Below are positions 34,594 through 45,700 of a stretch of 64,000 nt of DNA, in pieces; position 1 is the first letter of the stretch; every line of letters starts with the position of its first letter. The notes under the pieces were generated by a model, which did not search any database, had not been told where the DNA came from, and was given only the letters and a program-made list of their open reading frames with translations. The DNA lies in assembly GCA_934096985.1 (NCBI GenBank), contig CAKONC010000001.1, positions 310,001 through 374,000 of the forward strand, in the 5' to 3' direction. The position numbers and the translations under genes are program-made. This DNA is from an uncultured Bacilli bacterium. GTDB taxonomy: Bacteria; Bacillota_I; Bacilli_A; RF39; UBA660.

Positions 34594-36132
34594 ATGATAG
34601 AGAACAATAAAATTAAAATAATTGGCTTATTTGCAAGTATATTATTTTTAATGTTAATGATAACTGCATCTTTTGCATATTTTGGTACATTTAGTCAAAA
34701 TTTAAATAGAAATGTAGCTGTAAACATTAATACTTCTTCTGTAGGGGAAGGTGTGTTTACATCTAGTGCTACTCAATTAAATTTACAAGTACCTGCTGCA
34801 AGTATGAGTCAAACAACAGCAAATAACACTGTTGCAGCTTCATCGAATACTGCATCACTTAATGTATCCCTTACAAGTGGAAGTAGTGAAATGGAGGTTA
34901 CTTGCACATTTGATATCTATTATGAATATACTGGAAGCAATTTCTATGGGGTAAATCCAAATACAAAAACAAGCGGAACAGATAAAGAAATAACTTTTGA
35001 AGTTGAAGCTCCGAGTGGTACAAATAATTTTAGTACAGAAACAAATTTTGATTATAATACATCAAATGGTTGGGTAACAGAAAATAATAAAAGGAAAGTA
35101 AAGCTTGTAGAAAATGCAAGCATAACAAATTATGGTGTAAATCCCACAATTCAAAAATATACATTTACAGGAAAGTATTATAATTTAAATGTAAGTCAAG
35201 AACAACTTGCAAATAAATCATTTACTGGAATTATATATGTAAGCAAAAAAGAATGTTCAAGTAAAGAATTAATTGAATTCTATTTAAGTAATGTACAATT
35301 TTATGCAACTACAGATATGACTTGGGATGGTTGGATTAATAGTAATTATTCAGATGGTTGGAGTTATAAAAATAAGTTGAAGACCTATGATGAATTGATT
35401 GCTGATGGCGTAAGAAGCGGTTATGGATATTATCCAATGGATAATGCAGCAAGTTCAGAAAACAAGTATTTAGTTAAAGATAATATTTATGGTGGATTAT
35501 TAATTATTTCAAAAAATAGTAGTAGTCTTCCACCACATGGTAGCTGCGTTGAAAGCTCTATTAAATATTATGGTATAAAATTTTTGCTAAAAAATGAGCT
35601 GATTAATGATTCTTTCAATTATTTTAATGATATAGGCAACACTTATTATATTGATTATTGTTATCTTACTTGCCTTACACCAGAAACGTTAATAGATGTT
35701 GAGGAAGAGAATAAAAATGGTAAGAAAAGAAGAAAACGTAAGATGCTTAAAGATATAAAAGTCGGTGATAAAGTAATATGTATTAATCCAAATACTTTGA
35801 AACTTGATACAGATATAGTAACAGAATGTGATAGTTCATTTATTAAAAGACATAATTGTTATGATAAATGGTATTTTGAAGATGATATAGTTATAACAAC
35901 TGTCCATAGACACAGATTTTATAATGTAGAAAATAAATCATTTATGTATATGGATAAGTGGAATATTGGAGAACATGGAATTAATATAGATGGAAATAAA
36001 GTTAAATTTATTAAACATGAACATATAGAAAAAGAAATAGTTCATGTTACGTTATTTACTAAAAAATACAATAACTATTTTGCAAATGGAATGCTTTCGG
36101 GAAATAGACGTAGTAAAAAAATTAATTTATAA
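34594..36132 (+). CDS. Surface/secreted protein with C-terminal Hint (intein-like) domain
   Basis: 512 aa. Residues 8-30 form one hydrophobic segment ending TASFAYFGTF, similar to SipW-cognate signal peptides. A Thr/Ser/Asn-rich beta-type extracellular region follows to about residue 355. The last part is a Hint domain: it starts at Cys360 (CLTPETLIDVEEENKNGKKR, block A), has the TVHRHRF block B, and ends YFANGMLSGN (Asn504) with eight more residues, R first. At about 145 residues it is mini-intein sized, with no homing endonuclease. Lacking Cys/Ser/Thr after the terminal Asn, it would be expected to cleave rather than splice. GGAG precedes ATG 34594; earlier in-frame TTG 34486 runs through the inverted repeat and was rejected. 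Confidence 0.78.
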   Translation: MIENNKIKIIGLFASILFLMLMITASFAYFGTFSQNLNRNVAVNINTSSVGEGVFTSSATQLNLQVPAASMSQTTANNTVAASSNTASLNVSLTSGSSEMEVTCTFDIYYEYTGSNFYGVNPNTKTSGTDKEITFEVEAPSGTNNFSTETNFDYNTSNGWVTENNKRKVKLVENASITNYGVNPTIQKYTFTGKYYNLNVSQEQLANKSFTGIIYVSKKECSSKELIEFYLSNVQFYATTDMTWDGWINSNYSDGWSYKNKLKTYDELIADGVRSGYGYYPMDNAASSENKYLVKDNIYGGLLIISKNSSSLPPHGSCVESSIKYYGIKFLLKNELINDSFNYFNDIGNTYYIDYCYLTCLTPETLIDVEEENKNGKKRRKRKMLKDIKVGDKVICINPNTLKLDTDIVTECDSSFIKRHNCYDKWYFEDDIVITTVHRHRFYNVENKSFMYMDKWNIGEHGINIDGNKVKFIKHEHIEKEIVHVTLFTKKYNNYFANGMLSGNRRSKKINL

Positions 36133-36256
36133 TGTTTCATTTGTAATATTTTATTCTGTCTATATATTAATAAGACTATTTTAACCTGAATGTTGTTATT
36201 TTTAGATAAAACCTGATTTTCAGTAGTAATCATTACCCAGTGTTTTGTAAAAAAAA

Positions 36257-36284
36257 GACAAATAAGTATAATTGCTTATTTGTC
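36257..36284. terminator. Bidirectional terminator between convergent surface genes
   Basis: GACAAATAAG/CTTATTTGTC perfect hairpin with an A run on its left, which is a T run for the minus-strand gene. Confidence 0.75.
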
Positions 36285-36296
36285 AATAATTTGAAA

Positions 36297-38348
36297 TTAT
36301 TTCATTGTACTAGGATCTTGACCATTATAGTCTTCGATTTCTACACATGTTGTAATATATGTTGCACGTCCAGTTCTTTGATATCCTGGAAGATATTTCT
36401 CTTTGCTGTATTTATAGTCTGCATTTGACCAAATAGGAGTAGTTGTCTCTGTAGTTGTTCTGTAACATGTTGTACCATCCAAAGTATAACCATATGGACA
36501 ACTATATCCTATAAATTTACTTTCTTCACGGTAGTAGCAAAGTGTTCCTTTAAGTGTTGCTTTTTCATCTTCACAATAATAAGTATCTGAACTTTTTACA
36601 AGTTTATAACACTTAGTTTTTTCTTTATCTCCTTCTTTAGTATATCCATCAGGACAATAATATACTTTATCTGTAGTTGATACTAAAGCTTTTGAAACTT
36701 TTAAACACTTACCATTTGTTTCAATAAATCCTGTAGGGCAAGAACTTTCAGTTTTTCTAATTAAATCTTTCTTTATATAACAATCATTACCATTTCTTGT
36801 ATAACCAGCAGGGCAACGAGTATCACTTGAATAGATTAAATCAGTCTTTTTATAACATGTATCACCACTTCTTGTATAACCAGAAGGACAACGTGAACTT
36901 GATGATGTAGAAGGTCTTGTTGTAGTATAACATGTATTTCCATCTTTAGTATATCCTGAAGGACAAGTGTAAGTTGTAGATCCACCAACAGGTGAAGTGT
37001 AAATATAACATTTGCCATTTTGAAGTGTTCCACTTGAACATGTATAAGAAACAGTTCTTGTATAAATAGCATAATTGTATGTTGTAACGCCTTTTATTGT
37101 ATTTGTACCCATTAAAACTTTCTTTTCAGTATCAGTTTCATAAGTACTTTCTGGTTTAGTAGTAGAGTATTCTCTTACTGGATTTCCCCATGGAGAATAT
37201 TTCTTATCTGGATCAATAGTCTTGTAACAAGTCATATTATCACCACTACCACTTTGAGTATAACCAGAAGGGCAAGTTTTACCAGTTGTACTAGGTATTG
37301 GGTCAGTGTATTTATAACATAAACCATTTCTTAATGTATAACCAGAAGGACAACTTTCAGTTTCATCAGTAATTAAGTCAGCATATTTATAACATGCATT
37401 ATTTTTCTTTTCATATCCAGCTGGACAATAGCTTTCAGATTCTTTAATTAGTTCAGCATGTTTATAACAAGCATTTCCTTCTCTTACATAACCATCAGGA
37501 CAAGAAACTATTTCTTTAATGATTTTTTCGCTATATTCATAGCAATAGTCACCCATTAAAGTACCTTTTTCACAGTATTTAGTTTCTTTACCACCAGAAA
37601 TTAGATAATCAGTGTATACTTTATGGTATCCACCATCATTTTTCTTAGCATCAGTAACTTTTGTAGTTTCTTCAGACCAATTTTCTTGCGCATTTGTTGT
37701 ATCATTAGTAACTCTTTGACAAGTACCATTATTTAAAATATATCCATCAGGACAAGAAATATTATATTTTACAAATTCATATGTATATTCAGTTGAACAT
37801 TTTGTAGGTATTTCATAAATATTACAATTTATGTCATCTCCACAGTCACAACTACCAGTTTGAATTAAATTTTTATTACTATCTTTAATAGTATCATTAA
37901 TGTTACCATCTTCTTCTTTGATGATTTCACCATTATTATTTTTGATGATTGATTTGATACTTATTTTTTCAATTAAATTATCAGATACATTTCCACATAC
38001 TAAGTTTGATTTTACTTTGTATTCGTTGTTTGCAGATCTTGTAGCAGAAATATAACTTAAATTTTCATCACAAGTTGTTTTACCATATTTAATTGTTTTT
38101 GATAAATCTTTTTCAATCATTTCATCTAAATAAATGATTGTTGTATCTCCGACATTTTCTGGTAAATTATCTTTAAAATATTCTTTTGCAGTTTCTTGCA
38201 TTTTTTCAAGACTATCACTAAAACTATTATTTGCATTGATTGCATTATTATTTTTAGTAATTAACCAAAATATGATAAAGATAATAGCCACTAAAGCTAG
38301 AATACTTAATAATACGTTTAAAATTTTTCCACTTTTATTATCTTTCAT
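36297..38348 (-). CDS. Membrane-anchored Cys-rich repeat protein
   Basis: 683 aa. One N-terminal membrane helix (about residues 9-30), then an extracellular region. From about residue 190 to the end there are roughly 14 repeats of a ~25-45 residue unit built on CPxGYxxxGxxCYK, e.g. CPSGYTRSGDTCYKKTDLI. Each unit has a cysteine pair, so a disulfide-stabilised rod is likely. The first 190 residues hold other cysteines (CGNVSD, CDCGDDINC). No sortase motif. Probably a cell-surface adhesin or structural protein; a specific role is not visible. The ribosome-binding site is AGGGGGT. It is 11 bp downstream of the following gene in the same operon. Confidence 0.7.
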   Translation of the reverse strand: MKDNKSGKILNVLLSILALVAIIFIIFWLITKNNNAINANNSFSDSLEKMQETAKEYFKDNLPENVGDTTIIYLDEMIEKDLSKTIKYGKTTCDENLSYISATRSANNEYKVKSNLVCGNVSDNLIEKISIKSIIKNNNGEIIKEEDGNINDTIKDSNKNLIQTGSCDCGDDINCNIYEIPTKCSTEYTYEFVKYNISCPDGYILNNGTCQRVTNDTTNAQENWSEETTKVTDAKKNDGGYHKVYTDYLISGGKETKYCEKGTLMGDYCYEYSEKIIKEIVSCPDGYVREGNACYKHAELIKESESYCPAGYEKKNNACYKYADLITDETESCPSGYTLRNGLCYKYTDPIPSTTGKTCPSGYTQSGSGDNMTCYKTIDPDKKYSPWGNPVREYSTTKPESTYETDTEKKVLMGTNTIKGVTTYNYAIYTRTVSYTCSSGTLQNGKCYIYTSPVGGSTTYTCPSGYTKDGNTCYTTTRPSTSSSSRCPSGYTRSGDTCYKKTDLIYSSDTRCPAGYTRNGNDCYIKKDLIRKTESSCPTGFIETNGKCLKVSKALVSTTDKVYYCPDGYTKEGDKEKTKCYKLVKSSDTYYCEDEKATLKGTLCYYREESKFIGYSCPYGYTLDGTTCYRTTTETTTPIWSNADYKYSKEKYLPGYQRTGRATYITTCVEIEDYNGQDPSTMK

Positions 38349-38359
38349 AAATATACCCC

Positions 38360-39757
38360 CTATCTAGAAAGTGATTTGTCAATCATAAATTCATCGGCAT
38401 AAATAGAGTAGAATGAATAGTCTTCATTGCCGATAGATAAATGATTGATTAATTCTTCGATACATATATATCCATACGTTCCATCAATTGTATCACCTGT
38501 ATAACCATCTGGAACTGAGCTGTTTTGTTGTACTTCACCATAAGTTGGACCCCATCCATGATTTGTTGTTAAATTAAGTGATGCTTGCATATTCTCATTA
38601 AACATACCTAGCATTAAATAATATTGACTAAGAGGTGATGATGGAGTAAGTGAGAATGATTCGAATTTTCTAGTTGTAATTTCATTAAATAGTTTAGCGT
38701 ATAAAACCTTTTGATTTTCGTTTTCATTATTTAGTTTTTGAGCACATAACTCATAAACTTTGTAAATGTTATAACCTTTGTCTTCTTTTAATTCATCAAA
38801 GTTTGCTATATCAAGTTCATTATTTGTTATACATTTAATCATATCTTGAAGTTGCTCTACAGTAATATAGATATCATCTTCTTTATTTTCAATAGTTACT
38901 TTATCAGTACCTACATATTGAGTTAAAACTCCTAAATCCTTATTAGCCTTATAAAGTTCTTCACGTGAAGCAAAAACTCTATTGTCTTCTAATATATCAA
39001 AGTTTGCAAGTTTTAATGCTGTAACAATATCTTCTTTAGAAAGTGTATCTTCAGGAAGCATTTCACGAAGACTATCTGCATAATTTAAAAGCATTTCTTC
39101 ACTATTAACATCTAATACAAATGTTGGCTTTTCTTGTACTTCGGGTTCTTTTTCTTCTTCTTTAGTTTCAGGAATAGTTACTTCAAGTTCATCGTCTTTT
39201 TTATCATTATCAATAACTTCCTCAATACCTGGAGTATTATCTACATCATTACCAATTTTAATACTTTCTGCAATACTAGCTTTTAAATTTCTATTTTCTT
39301 TAGCAAGTGAAATAATTATTGCTAGGGCAGTTACAGTAGCGGCACTTCCACCAAGTATACCAAGAAGCTTCTTATTAACTTTTTTGTCTTTAACTTCTTC
39401 ATATTCAACATCTATTACATCATCATTTTTCTTTGGTGGAACAACATATGTTGAAAGATTCATATTTTTAAATTCTACTAAACTATTAAGTATAGCAATT
39501 TCTTCACTTTTATTACTTACTTTTTCTTTAGCAAGATTTAATTTGTAATAAAGTCTTGAATATCCTTCAGCATAACTATTTAGTAGTTTATCATCGTTAT
39601 CTTTAGCAGCAGCAACAATGTTGTAGTGTGTTTTCGAAGCTTTTAATAAGTCTGTTAAACCATTTCTAGTTCTGTCTGTTAAATCTTGACGTTCTAATAA
39701 TTTCTCGAGAATTTTTTGACACTCCTCGATAAGTGCTAGTAAATCACATTTCTTCAT
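38360..39757 (-). CDS. Membrane protein of unknown function (465 aa), partner of repeat protein
   Basis: N-terminal ~100 residues are predicted helical and cytosolic (LLALIEECQKILEKLLERQDLTDRT); a single membrane helix follows (KKLLGILGGSAATVTALAIIISLA, about residues 130-150); the rest is a Glu-rich extracellular segment (EEEKEPEVQEKPTF) leading to a helical domain. No enzyme motif is visible. An AAGGAGGG site selects ATG 39757. It is transcribed with the Cys-rich repeat protein, so the two are likely to work together at the cell surface, perhaps in anchoring or assembling it. Divergent from dnaE. Confidence 0.65.
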   Translation of the reverse strand: MKKCDLLALIEECQKILEKLLERQDLTDRTRNGLTDLLKASKTHYNIVAAAKDNDDKLLNSYAEGYSRLYYKLNLAKEKVSNKSEEIAILNSLVEFKNMNLSTYVVPPKKNDDVIDVEYEEVKDKKVNKKLLGILGGSAATVTALAIIISLAKENRNLKASIAESIKIGNDVDNTPGIEEVIDNDKKDDELEVTIPETKEEEKEPEVQEKPTFVLDVNSEEMLLNYADSLREMLPEDTLSKEDIVTALKLANFDILEDNRVFASREELYKANKDLGVLTQYVGTDKVTIENKEDDIYITVEQLQDMIKCITNNELDIANFDELKEDKGYNIYKVYELCAQKLNNENENQKVLYAKLFNEITTRKFESFSLTPSSPLSQYYLMLGMFNENMQASLNLTTNHGWGPTYGEVQQNSSVPDGYTGDTIDGTYGYICIEELINHLSIGNEDYSFYSIYADEFMIDKSLSR

Positions 39758-39885
39758 AACCAAAACCCTCCTTTTTGATTAATTGCCGCCTATTTTAACA
39801 CAAAAACGGGTAAATGTCAAATAAGCTTTGGTTTTTTACTAAATTTTATATAGAATTTTAGAAATATAAATGTTAAAATTAGTTT

Positions 39886-42711
39886 ATGAGACAAGGAAAT
39901 GTAATACCACTTAAAATAACAACTGAGTATTCTCTTTTGAAAAGTTTAATTAAAATTGATGAATTAATTAACTTTTTAGTGTGTAATAATATTTCTATAT
40001 GTGGTATTTGTGATGATAATTTAAATGGTTTAATGGAGTTTTATTTAAAATGCAAAAAAAATAATATTAAGCCAATTATAGGCCTTGATGTAGTTATTAA
40101 TGACATGCATGTATACTTGTATGCTAAAAATTATAAGGGTTATCAAGCACTTTTGAAAATTGATTATTTAAAAAATAATTTAACTATAGAAAGTCTTTAT
40201 GATGAAAATATTTATATAGTTTTACCATTTTCTAGTAATGAACTTTATGAAGAAATTAAAATAAAAGATAATGTATTTATATCCTATGAAAATGAAATAG
40301 AAAAGAAAAATGCTTTGCTATTAACAGACAAAATTTTGTATATAAATAATATTAGATGCTTAAAAAAAGAAGATGTAACCTTTTTAAAATATTTAAAATT
40401 GCTTAATAATTCCTTTATGTATTCAGAAAATTCTTATTATAAAAATTCTAACGAAGAAGATACCAAAATACTTGCTAGTTTTTGTAATTCAATAGATATA
40501 GAAATTCCTTTTAATAAAAGGTATATTCCTAAATTTAATACTGAAAATAGTGAAAAATATTTAAATAATTTAGCATTTTTAGGCCTAAAAAAAAGGCTTG
40601 ATGGAAAAGAAAATGATATTTATCTTAAAAGACTTAATTATGAACTTAATATTATTAATAAAATGGGTTTTGTGGATTATTTTTTAATAGTATATGATTA
40701 TGTTTTATATGCTAAGAAAAATGGCGTTTTAGTAGGACCAGGAAGAGGATCTGCAGCAGGAAGTTTAGTTAGTTACTCTTTAGGTATTACTAATATTGAC
40801 CCAATTAAATATGGCTTACTTTTTGAAAGGTTTTTAAATATTAATCGTAAAAAAATGCCTGATATTGATATAGACTTTGAAAGTGAAAAAAGGCCATTTA
40901 TGATTGAATACGTAAAAAATAAATATGGTTTTGATAAAGTAGCTGTGGGATTAACTTTTAATAATTATAAAAGTAAACTTGTTTTAAGAGATCTTGCTAA
41001 AGTTATGAATATTGATAGTGATTTATTTGAAAAGTTTATTAAAAATATAGATAGTAGTAAGTCTCTTAAAGAAAACTTAGAAAATGAAAGAGTAAAAAAA
41101 TATATAGAGTTATATGCTGACATTAAAAATTTATATAATATTGCCTTTCATTTAGAAAATTTAAAGAAAAATACATCAACTCACGCAGCGGGAGTTATTA
41201 TATCAAGTGTAAAACTTGGAACAATTATTCCTATTTCTAATGAGTCTGGCCTTCTTAAAACTGGTATTGAAATGACTTATCTTGAGGATATGGGATTATT
41301 AAAAATGGACTTTTTAGCACTAGAAAAACTATCTATCATAAGTGGAGTACTTAAGAAAATAGGTAACTTAAATATTGATAGAATATCTTTAGATGATCCA
41401 AAAACAATAGATATTTTTAAGTATGCAAATACAGATGATATATTTCAGTTTGAATCTAAATATGCTAAAGATGTACTTGAAAAGCTTAAAATATCTTCAT
41501 TTAATGAGCTTATTATTGCACTTGCACTTGTAAGACCTGGAGCCAATAAACAAATAGATGAATATTTAAAAAATAAAAATAATAAAAATTTAATTATTAA
41601 TAGTAAACTTGATAGTATTTTAAGAGAAACATATGGAACAATTATATATCAAGAACAAGTCATGAAAATATTTGAAGTAATGGGATATTCTTTATTTGAA
41701 GCAGATGAAATAAGAAGTGCAATGTCTAAAAAGAGAGATGAATTAATTAATAAAGAGCATGATAAATTTATTGATGGAGCAATTAAAAATGGCTTTACTT
41801 TAGATTTTGCAGAAAATTTATTTTCTAAGATTAAAGAATTCGGAGGATATGGATTTAATAAATCACATAGTACTTCTTATGCAATGCTTTCTTATCAAAT
41901 GGCATATTTAAAAGCAAACTATTTGAAAGAATTTACTTTTTATCTTTTAGAAAATAATAAAGATATACAAAAATGTGAAAGAATGTTAAATGATTTAAAA
42001 AATGCTCATTATAAAATTTTAAAACCTAATATAAATGTTTCAAAAAATACCTTTATAAGTAAAAATGAATATATTTTACTTCCTTTAAATATAGTAAAAG
42101 GTATAAATAATGATATTGCAGAAAAAATTATTTTAAAAAGGGAAGATGGTTTTAAAGACATATATGATTTTTTCTTTAAATGTTCTGATTTTATAAATAA
42201 AGAAATTTATACATCTTTAGTTAAGTCATCATCTTTAAAAGTGTTTGGTTATAATAAAAAGACTTTAACTAATAATTATGATTTACTTTATAATTATGCT
42301 CAGCTTGATGATGTTAATTTATCAAAACCCCTTATTAAGCAAGCACCTGAATATGATGAAAATATTTTAAGAACTTTTGAACTTGAAAGTTATGGTTTTT
42401 ATATAACAAATCATCCTTGCAGTACATATAAAAATACTATAAAAGTAAATGATATAGAGAAATATTTATTTAAAAATATAGATATGGTTTTACTTATAAA
42501 CAAAATAAAAGTAATTAATGATAAAAATAATAAACAAATGGCTTTTTTAGATTGTGAAGATGAAACTGGGAAAGTTGAGGCCACTATATTTAACGATGCA
42601 TTTAAAAATAGTAGTGATATTAATGTAGGTGACGTTATTTTTACAAATGTAAAAGTAGTAAAACGATTTGACAAAATTAAAATAATAATTAATAATATAA
42701 AAAGAAAGTGA
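39886..42711 (+). CDS. dnaE: DNA polymerase III alpha subunit, DnaE type
   Basis: 941 aa replicative polymerase, compact next to the ~1100-1160 aa of classic DnaE. A degenerate N-terminal PHP-like region is followed by the C-family polymerase core: GVLVGPGRGSAAGSLVSY, PDIDIDFESEKR (catalytic aspartates), STHAAGVIISS and GFNKSHSTSYAMLSYQMA, with an OB fold near the C-terminus (DETGKVEATIFND). In Gram-positive bacteria DnaE extends primers before PolC takes over. It ends with TGA 7 bp before polC, so both polymerases are in one transcript here. Confidence 0.92.
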   Translation: MRQGNVIPLKITTEYSLLKSLIKIDELINFLVCNNISICGICDDNLNGLMEFYLKCKKNNIKPIIGLDVVINDMHVYLYAKNYKGYQALLKIDYLKNNLTIESLYDENIYIVLPFSSNELYEEIKIKDNVFISYENEIEKKNALLLTDKILYINNIRCLKKEDVTFLKYLKLLNNSFMYSENSYYKNSNEEDTKILASFCNSIDIEIPFNKRYIPKFNTENSEKYLNNLAFLGLKKRLDGKENDIYLKRLNYELNIINKMGFVDYFLIVYDYVLYAKKNGVLVGPGRGSAAGSLVSYSLGITNIDPIKYGLLFERFLNINRKKMPDIDIDFESEKRPFMIEYVKNKYGFDKVAVGLTFNNYKSKLVLRDLAKVMNIDSDLFEKFIKNIDSSKSLKENLENERVKKYIELYADIKNLYNIAFHLENLKKNTSTHAAGVIISSVKLGTIIPISNESGLLKTGIEMTYLEDMGLLKMDFLALEKLSIISGVLKKIGNLNIDRISLDDPKTIDIFKYANTDDIFQFESKYAKDVLEKLKISSFNELIIALALVRPGANKQIDEYLKNKNNKNLIINSKLDSILRETYGTIIYQEQVMKIFEVMGYSLFEADEIRSAMSKKRDELINKEHDKFIDGAIKNGFTLDFAENLFSKIKEFGGYGFNKSHSTSYAMLSYQMAYLKANYLKEFTFYLLENNKDIQKCERMLNDLKNAHYKILKPNINVSKNTFISKNEYILLPLNIVKGINNDIAEKIILKREDGFKDIYDFFFKCSDFINKEIYTSLVKSSSLKVFGYNKKTLTNNYDLLYNYAQLDDVNLSKPLIKQAPEYDENILRTFELESYGFYITNHPCSTYKNTIKVNDIEKYLFKNIDMVLLINKIKVINDKNNKQMAFLDCEDETGKVEATIFNDAFKNSSDINVGDVIFTNVKVVKRFDKIKIIINNIKRK

Positions 42712-42718
42712 AAAGAAC

Positions 42719-45700
42719 ATGGATAATGAAGTACAAAGATTTTTTAATAGTATAAAATTTTCAAGTGACCTTTTTGAGGGGGTAACAGTAAAAAAAGTAA
42801 TATATATTAAATCAAAGATGGTTTATGAAGTAATTTTATCTTGCCCAAATATTATTGAAAAAGTTGAGGTAGATAGGCTTTTTTCTGCTTGCAAAAATAA
42901 AATAAAGGGAGAAAAAGATTGCTTTGTTACACTTTTTTATAAAAATATTGATTTTGATTTATTAGAGGTTTATTTAAATCAAATTATATCCTCTTTTTAT
43001 AGTGATAAACCCTCAATGAGTGATATTAGAGTTTCTGTTTCAAGTAGTGGAGACGTTAATATTATTACACATTTTCCAATCGAAAAAAAACTTATTGAAA
43101 ATGATATGAATTTAATAGTAAATGAGTTTAAAAAATATGGAATTAATGATTTAAATATAACTATTGCTGTTGATGATAATATTACTAAAAAAGTTAAAGA
43201 AGAAATTGAAAATGAAAATAATGTTGAGGTAAAAGTAAAGGTTTCACCGATGATTATGGGAGCACATGTTGATGGTGAGCCCACAAAACTTGTAAATATT
43301 ACAAGTGAAGCTCGAAATCAAATTTTTGAGGTATATGTTTTCGGAGTTGAAACTGTAGAAAGAAATGGTAAAAAAGGACCATTTTATATAAATAATTTAA
43401 AAGTATCGGATAAGACTGATAGTTATTTAATGAAAATAGTAAAGTTCGATGCTGATGAAAACAAAAACATTATGGGTAAAATTAAAACTGGAGACTGGAT
43501 AAGAGTTTTTGGTAGTATTAAAATGGATGACTATTTACATTCATTTATAATTGAACCAAGATCCATTGAAAAAATTGCTAGTAAAGATGTATCTATTAAA
43601 GATGATGCTCCAGTAAAAAGAGTAGAACTACATGCTCATACGATGATGAGTCAAATGGATGGAGTAACTAAGGTTGATCTAGGTAAACATACAAATGAAC
43701 TTGTAACTAATGCAATTAATATGGGTTATAGGGGGGTTGCTATAACAGACCATAATGGTTGCCAAGCATTTCCTATAGCATATCAATTAATAAGCGGGTA
43801 TAACAAGAAAATTGAAGATAAATCAAAACATTTTAAGGGTTTATATGGAACTGAACTTACTTTAGTTGATGATGTTGTAAAAATTGTTAAAGACCCTACG
43901 GATGCAGATTTAAAAACTTCGTGTTATGTAGTTTTTGATACAGAAACTACTGGGTTTAATGCTGCCTCAGGTGATGTAATGATTGAAATAGGTGCTGTAA
44001 AAATTGAAGAGGGAGTAATAATTGATAGGTTCGATGAATTTATAAATCCAGGTTTTCATATACCAGATAACATTACCGCTTTAACAGAAATATCAGATGA
44101 TATGGTGGCAAATGCCGATACGGAAGAAAATGTTACCAAAAGATTTTTAGTGTGGGCAGGTGACTGTCCAATGGTTGCTCATAATGCTAAGTTTGATATT
44201 TCATTTATTGAAATGGCTATGAAAAAATATAATCTCGGAGAATTTAAAAGTACAGTAATTGATACTTTAGAACTTTCACGTTCTTTAGATAGAGGCTTTG
44301 CTAGACATAGCTTATCTGCTTTAGTAAAAAGGTATAATGTTCCTTTTGATGAAGAAAGCCACCACCGTGCAGATTATGATGCTGAAGGAACTGCTTTAGT
44401 ATTTCATAAAATGATTGATAAATTACTTAATGAGAAAATAACTAAAATTAGTGAACTACAAAATCTTGTATCTACAGAAGAACTATTTAAATTTGGTAGA
44501 ACTTATCATTTTAATGCTATTGCAATTAATAGAGATGGACTTAAAAATTTATTTAAAATAATATCCCTTGCAAATACAACTTATTTATATAAAACCCCAC
44601 GCATTCCAAGAAGTAAATTAAATGAACTTAGAAAAGGTTTATTAATTGGTAGTGGTTGCTATGAAAGTGAAGTTTTTATTGAAGCAAGGAGTAAAGCAAG
44701 TGATGACCTTGTAAGCATCATTGGTTTTTATGATTATGTTGAAGTTCAACCGCCTGAGGTATATGGGCATTTAATTCAAACTGGTGATTTTAAAAATGAA
44801 TATGAACTTGAAAACCATTTAAAGAAAATTATTGATGAGACTAAAAAAAATGGCAAGATTATAGTTGCTACGGGAGATGTACATCATTTTTCTAGAGAAG
44901 ATAAAATATATCGTGAAATTATTATTAATCAAAAAGTACCTGGTGGTGGAAGACATCCACTTGCCAAAAGTAATATAAAAAATATTCCATCTATGCATTT
45001 TAGAACTACTGAAGAAATGCTTAATGATTTTAGCTTTTTAGATAAAGATTTAGCATACGAAATTGTTGTTGAAAATACTAACAAAGTACTTGATATGGTT
45101 GATGAAATCGAAGTTATAATTGATACTCATGGAGTTCCATTTTCACCAAGAGTAAGAAGTGATGATGGCAAAAGTTATTTAGATTGTAAAAGAGTAGTTA
45201 CAGACCTTGTTTATGAAAAGGCTGCTTCATGGTATGGAAAAAATTTGCCATTTAATATCGAAGAACGTATTGCCAAAGAACTTTATGGAGATATTGTTTA
45301 TACATATTGGAATGAAAGATTAAAAAATGAAAATCCTGATATAAGTGAAGAAGAACTTACTAAAGAAACATTTAAAAATCTTCATGAGACAATAGTTGAA
45401 GGATATGACAAAGTTATTTCTTTAATAACTGAATATGTTGAAAAACATTGGAATGAGGAAGATGGTGAAAAAAACGAAGAAACTGTAAAAAAGAAAGTTA
45501 AAAAATCTTTGGGTGGAATTATTGGTGGAGGATTTGACCCAATTTACCTTATTGCTCAAAGACTTGTTAAACACTCAAATGATGAAGGATTTTTAGTAGG
45601 CTCCCGTGGTTCTGTTGGATCAAGTTTCGTTGCTACGATGATGGGTATTACTGAGGTTAATCCTCTTCCTGCACATTATCGCTGTTTAAAATGTCAAACA

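Noticed and set aside
36240..36428. Small plus-strand open frame near the convergent terminator
   Set aside because: It overlaps the terminator hairpin and the 3' end of the Cys-rich repeat gene, has no ribosome-binding site and a Cys/Ile-rich shadow translation.
36297..38348. CRISPR-like periodicity
   Set aside because: The repeating units are in-frame coding repeats with imperfect identity and variable length, not identical direct repeats with unique spacers.
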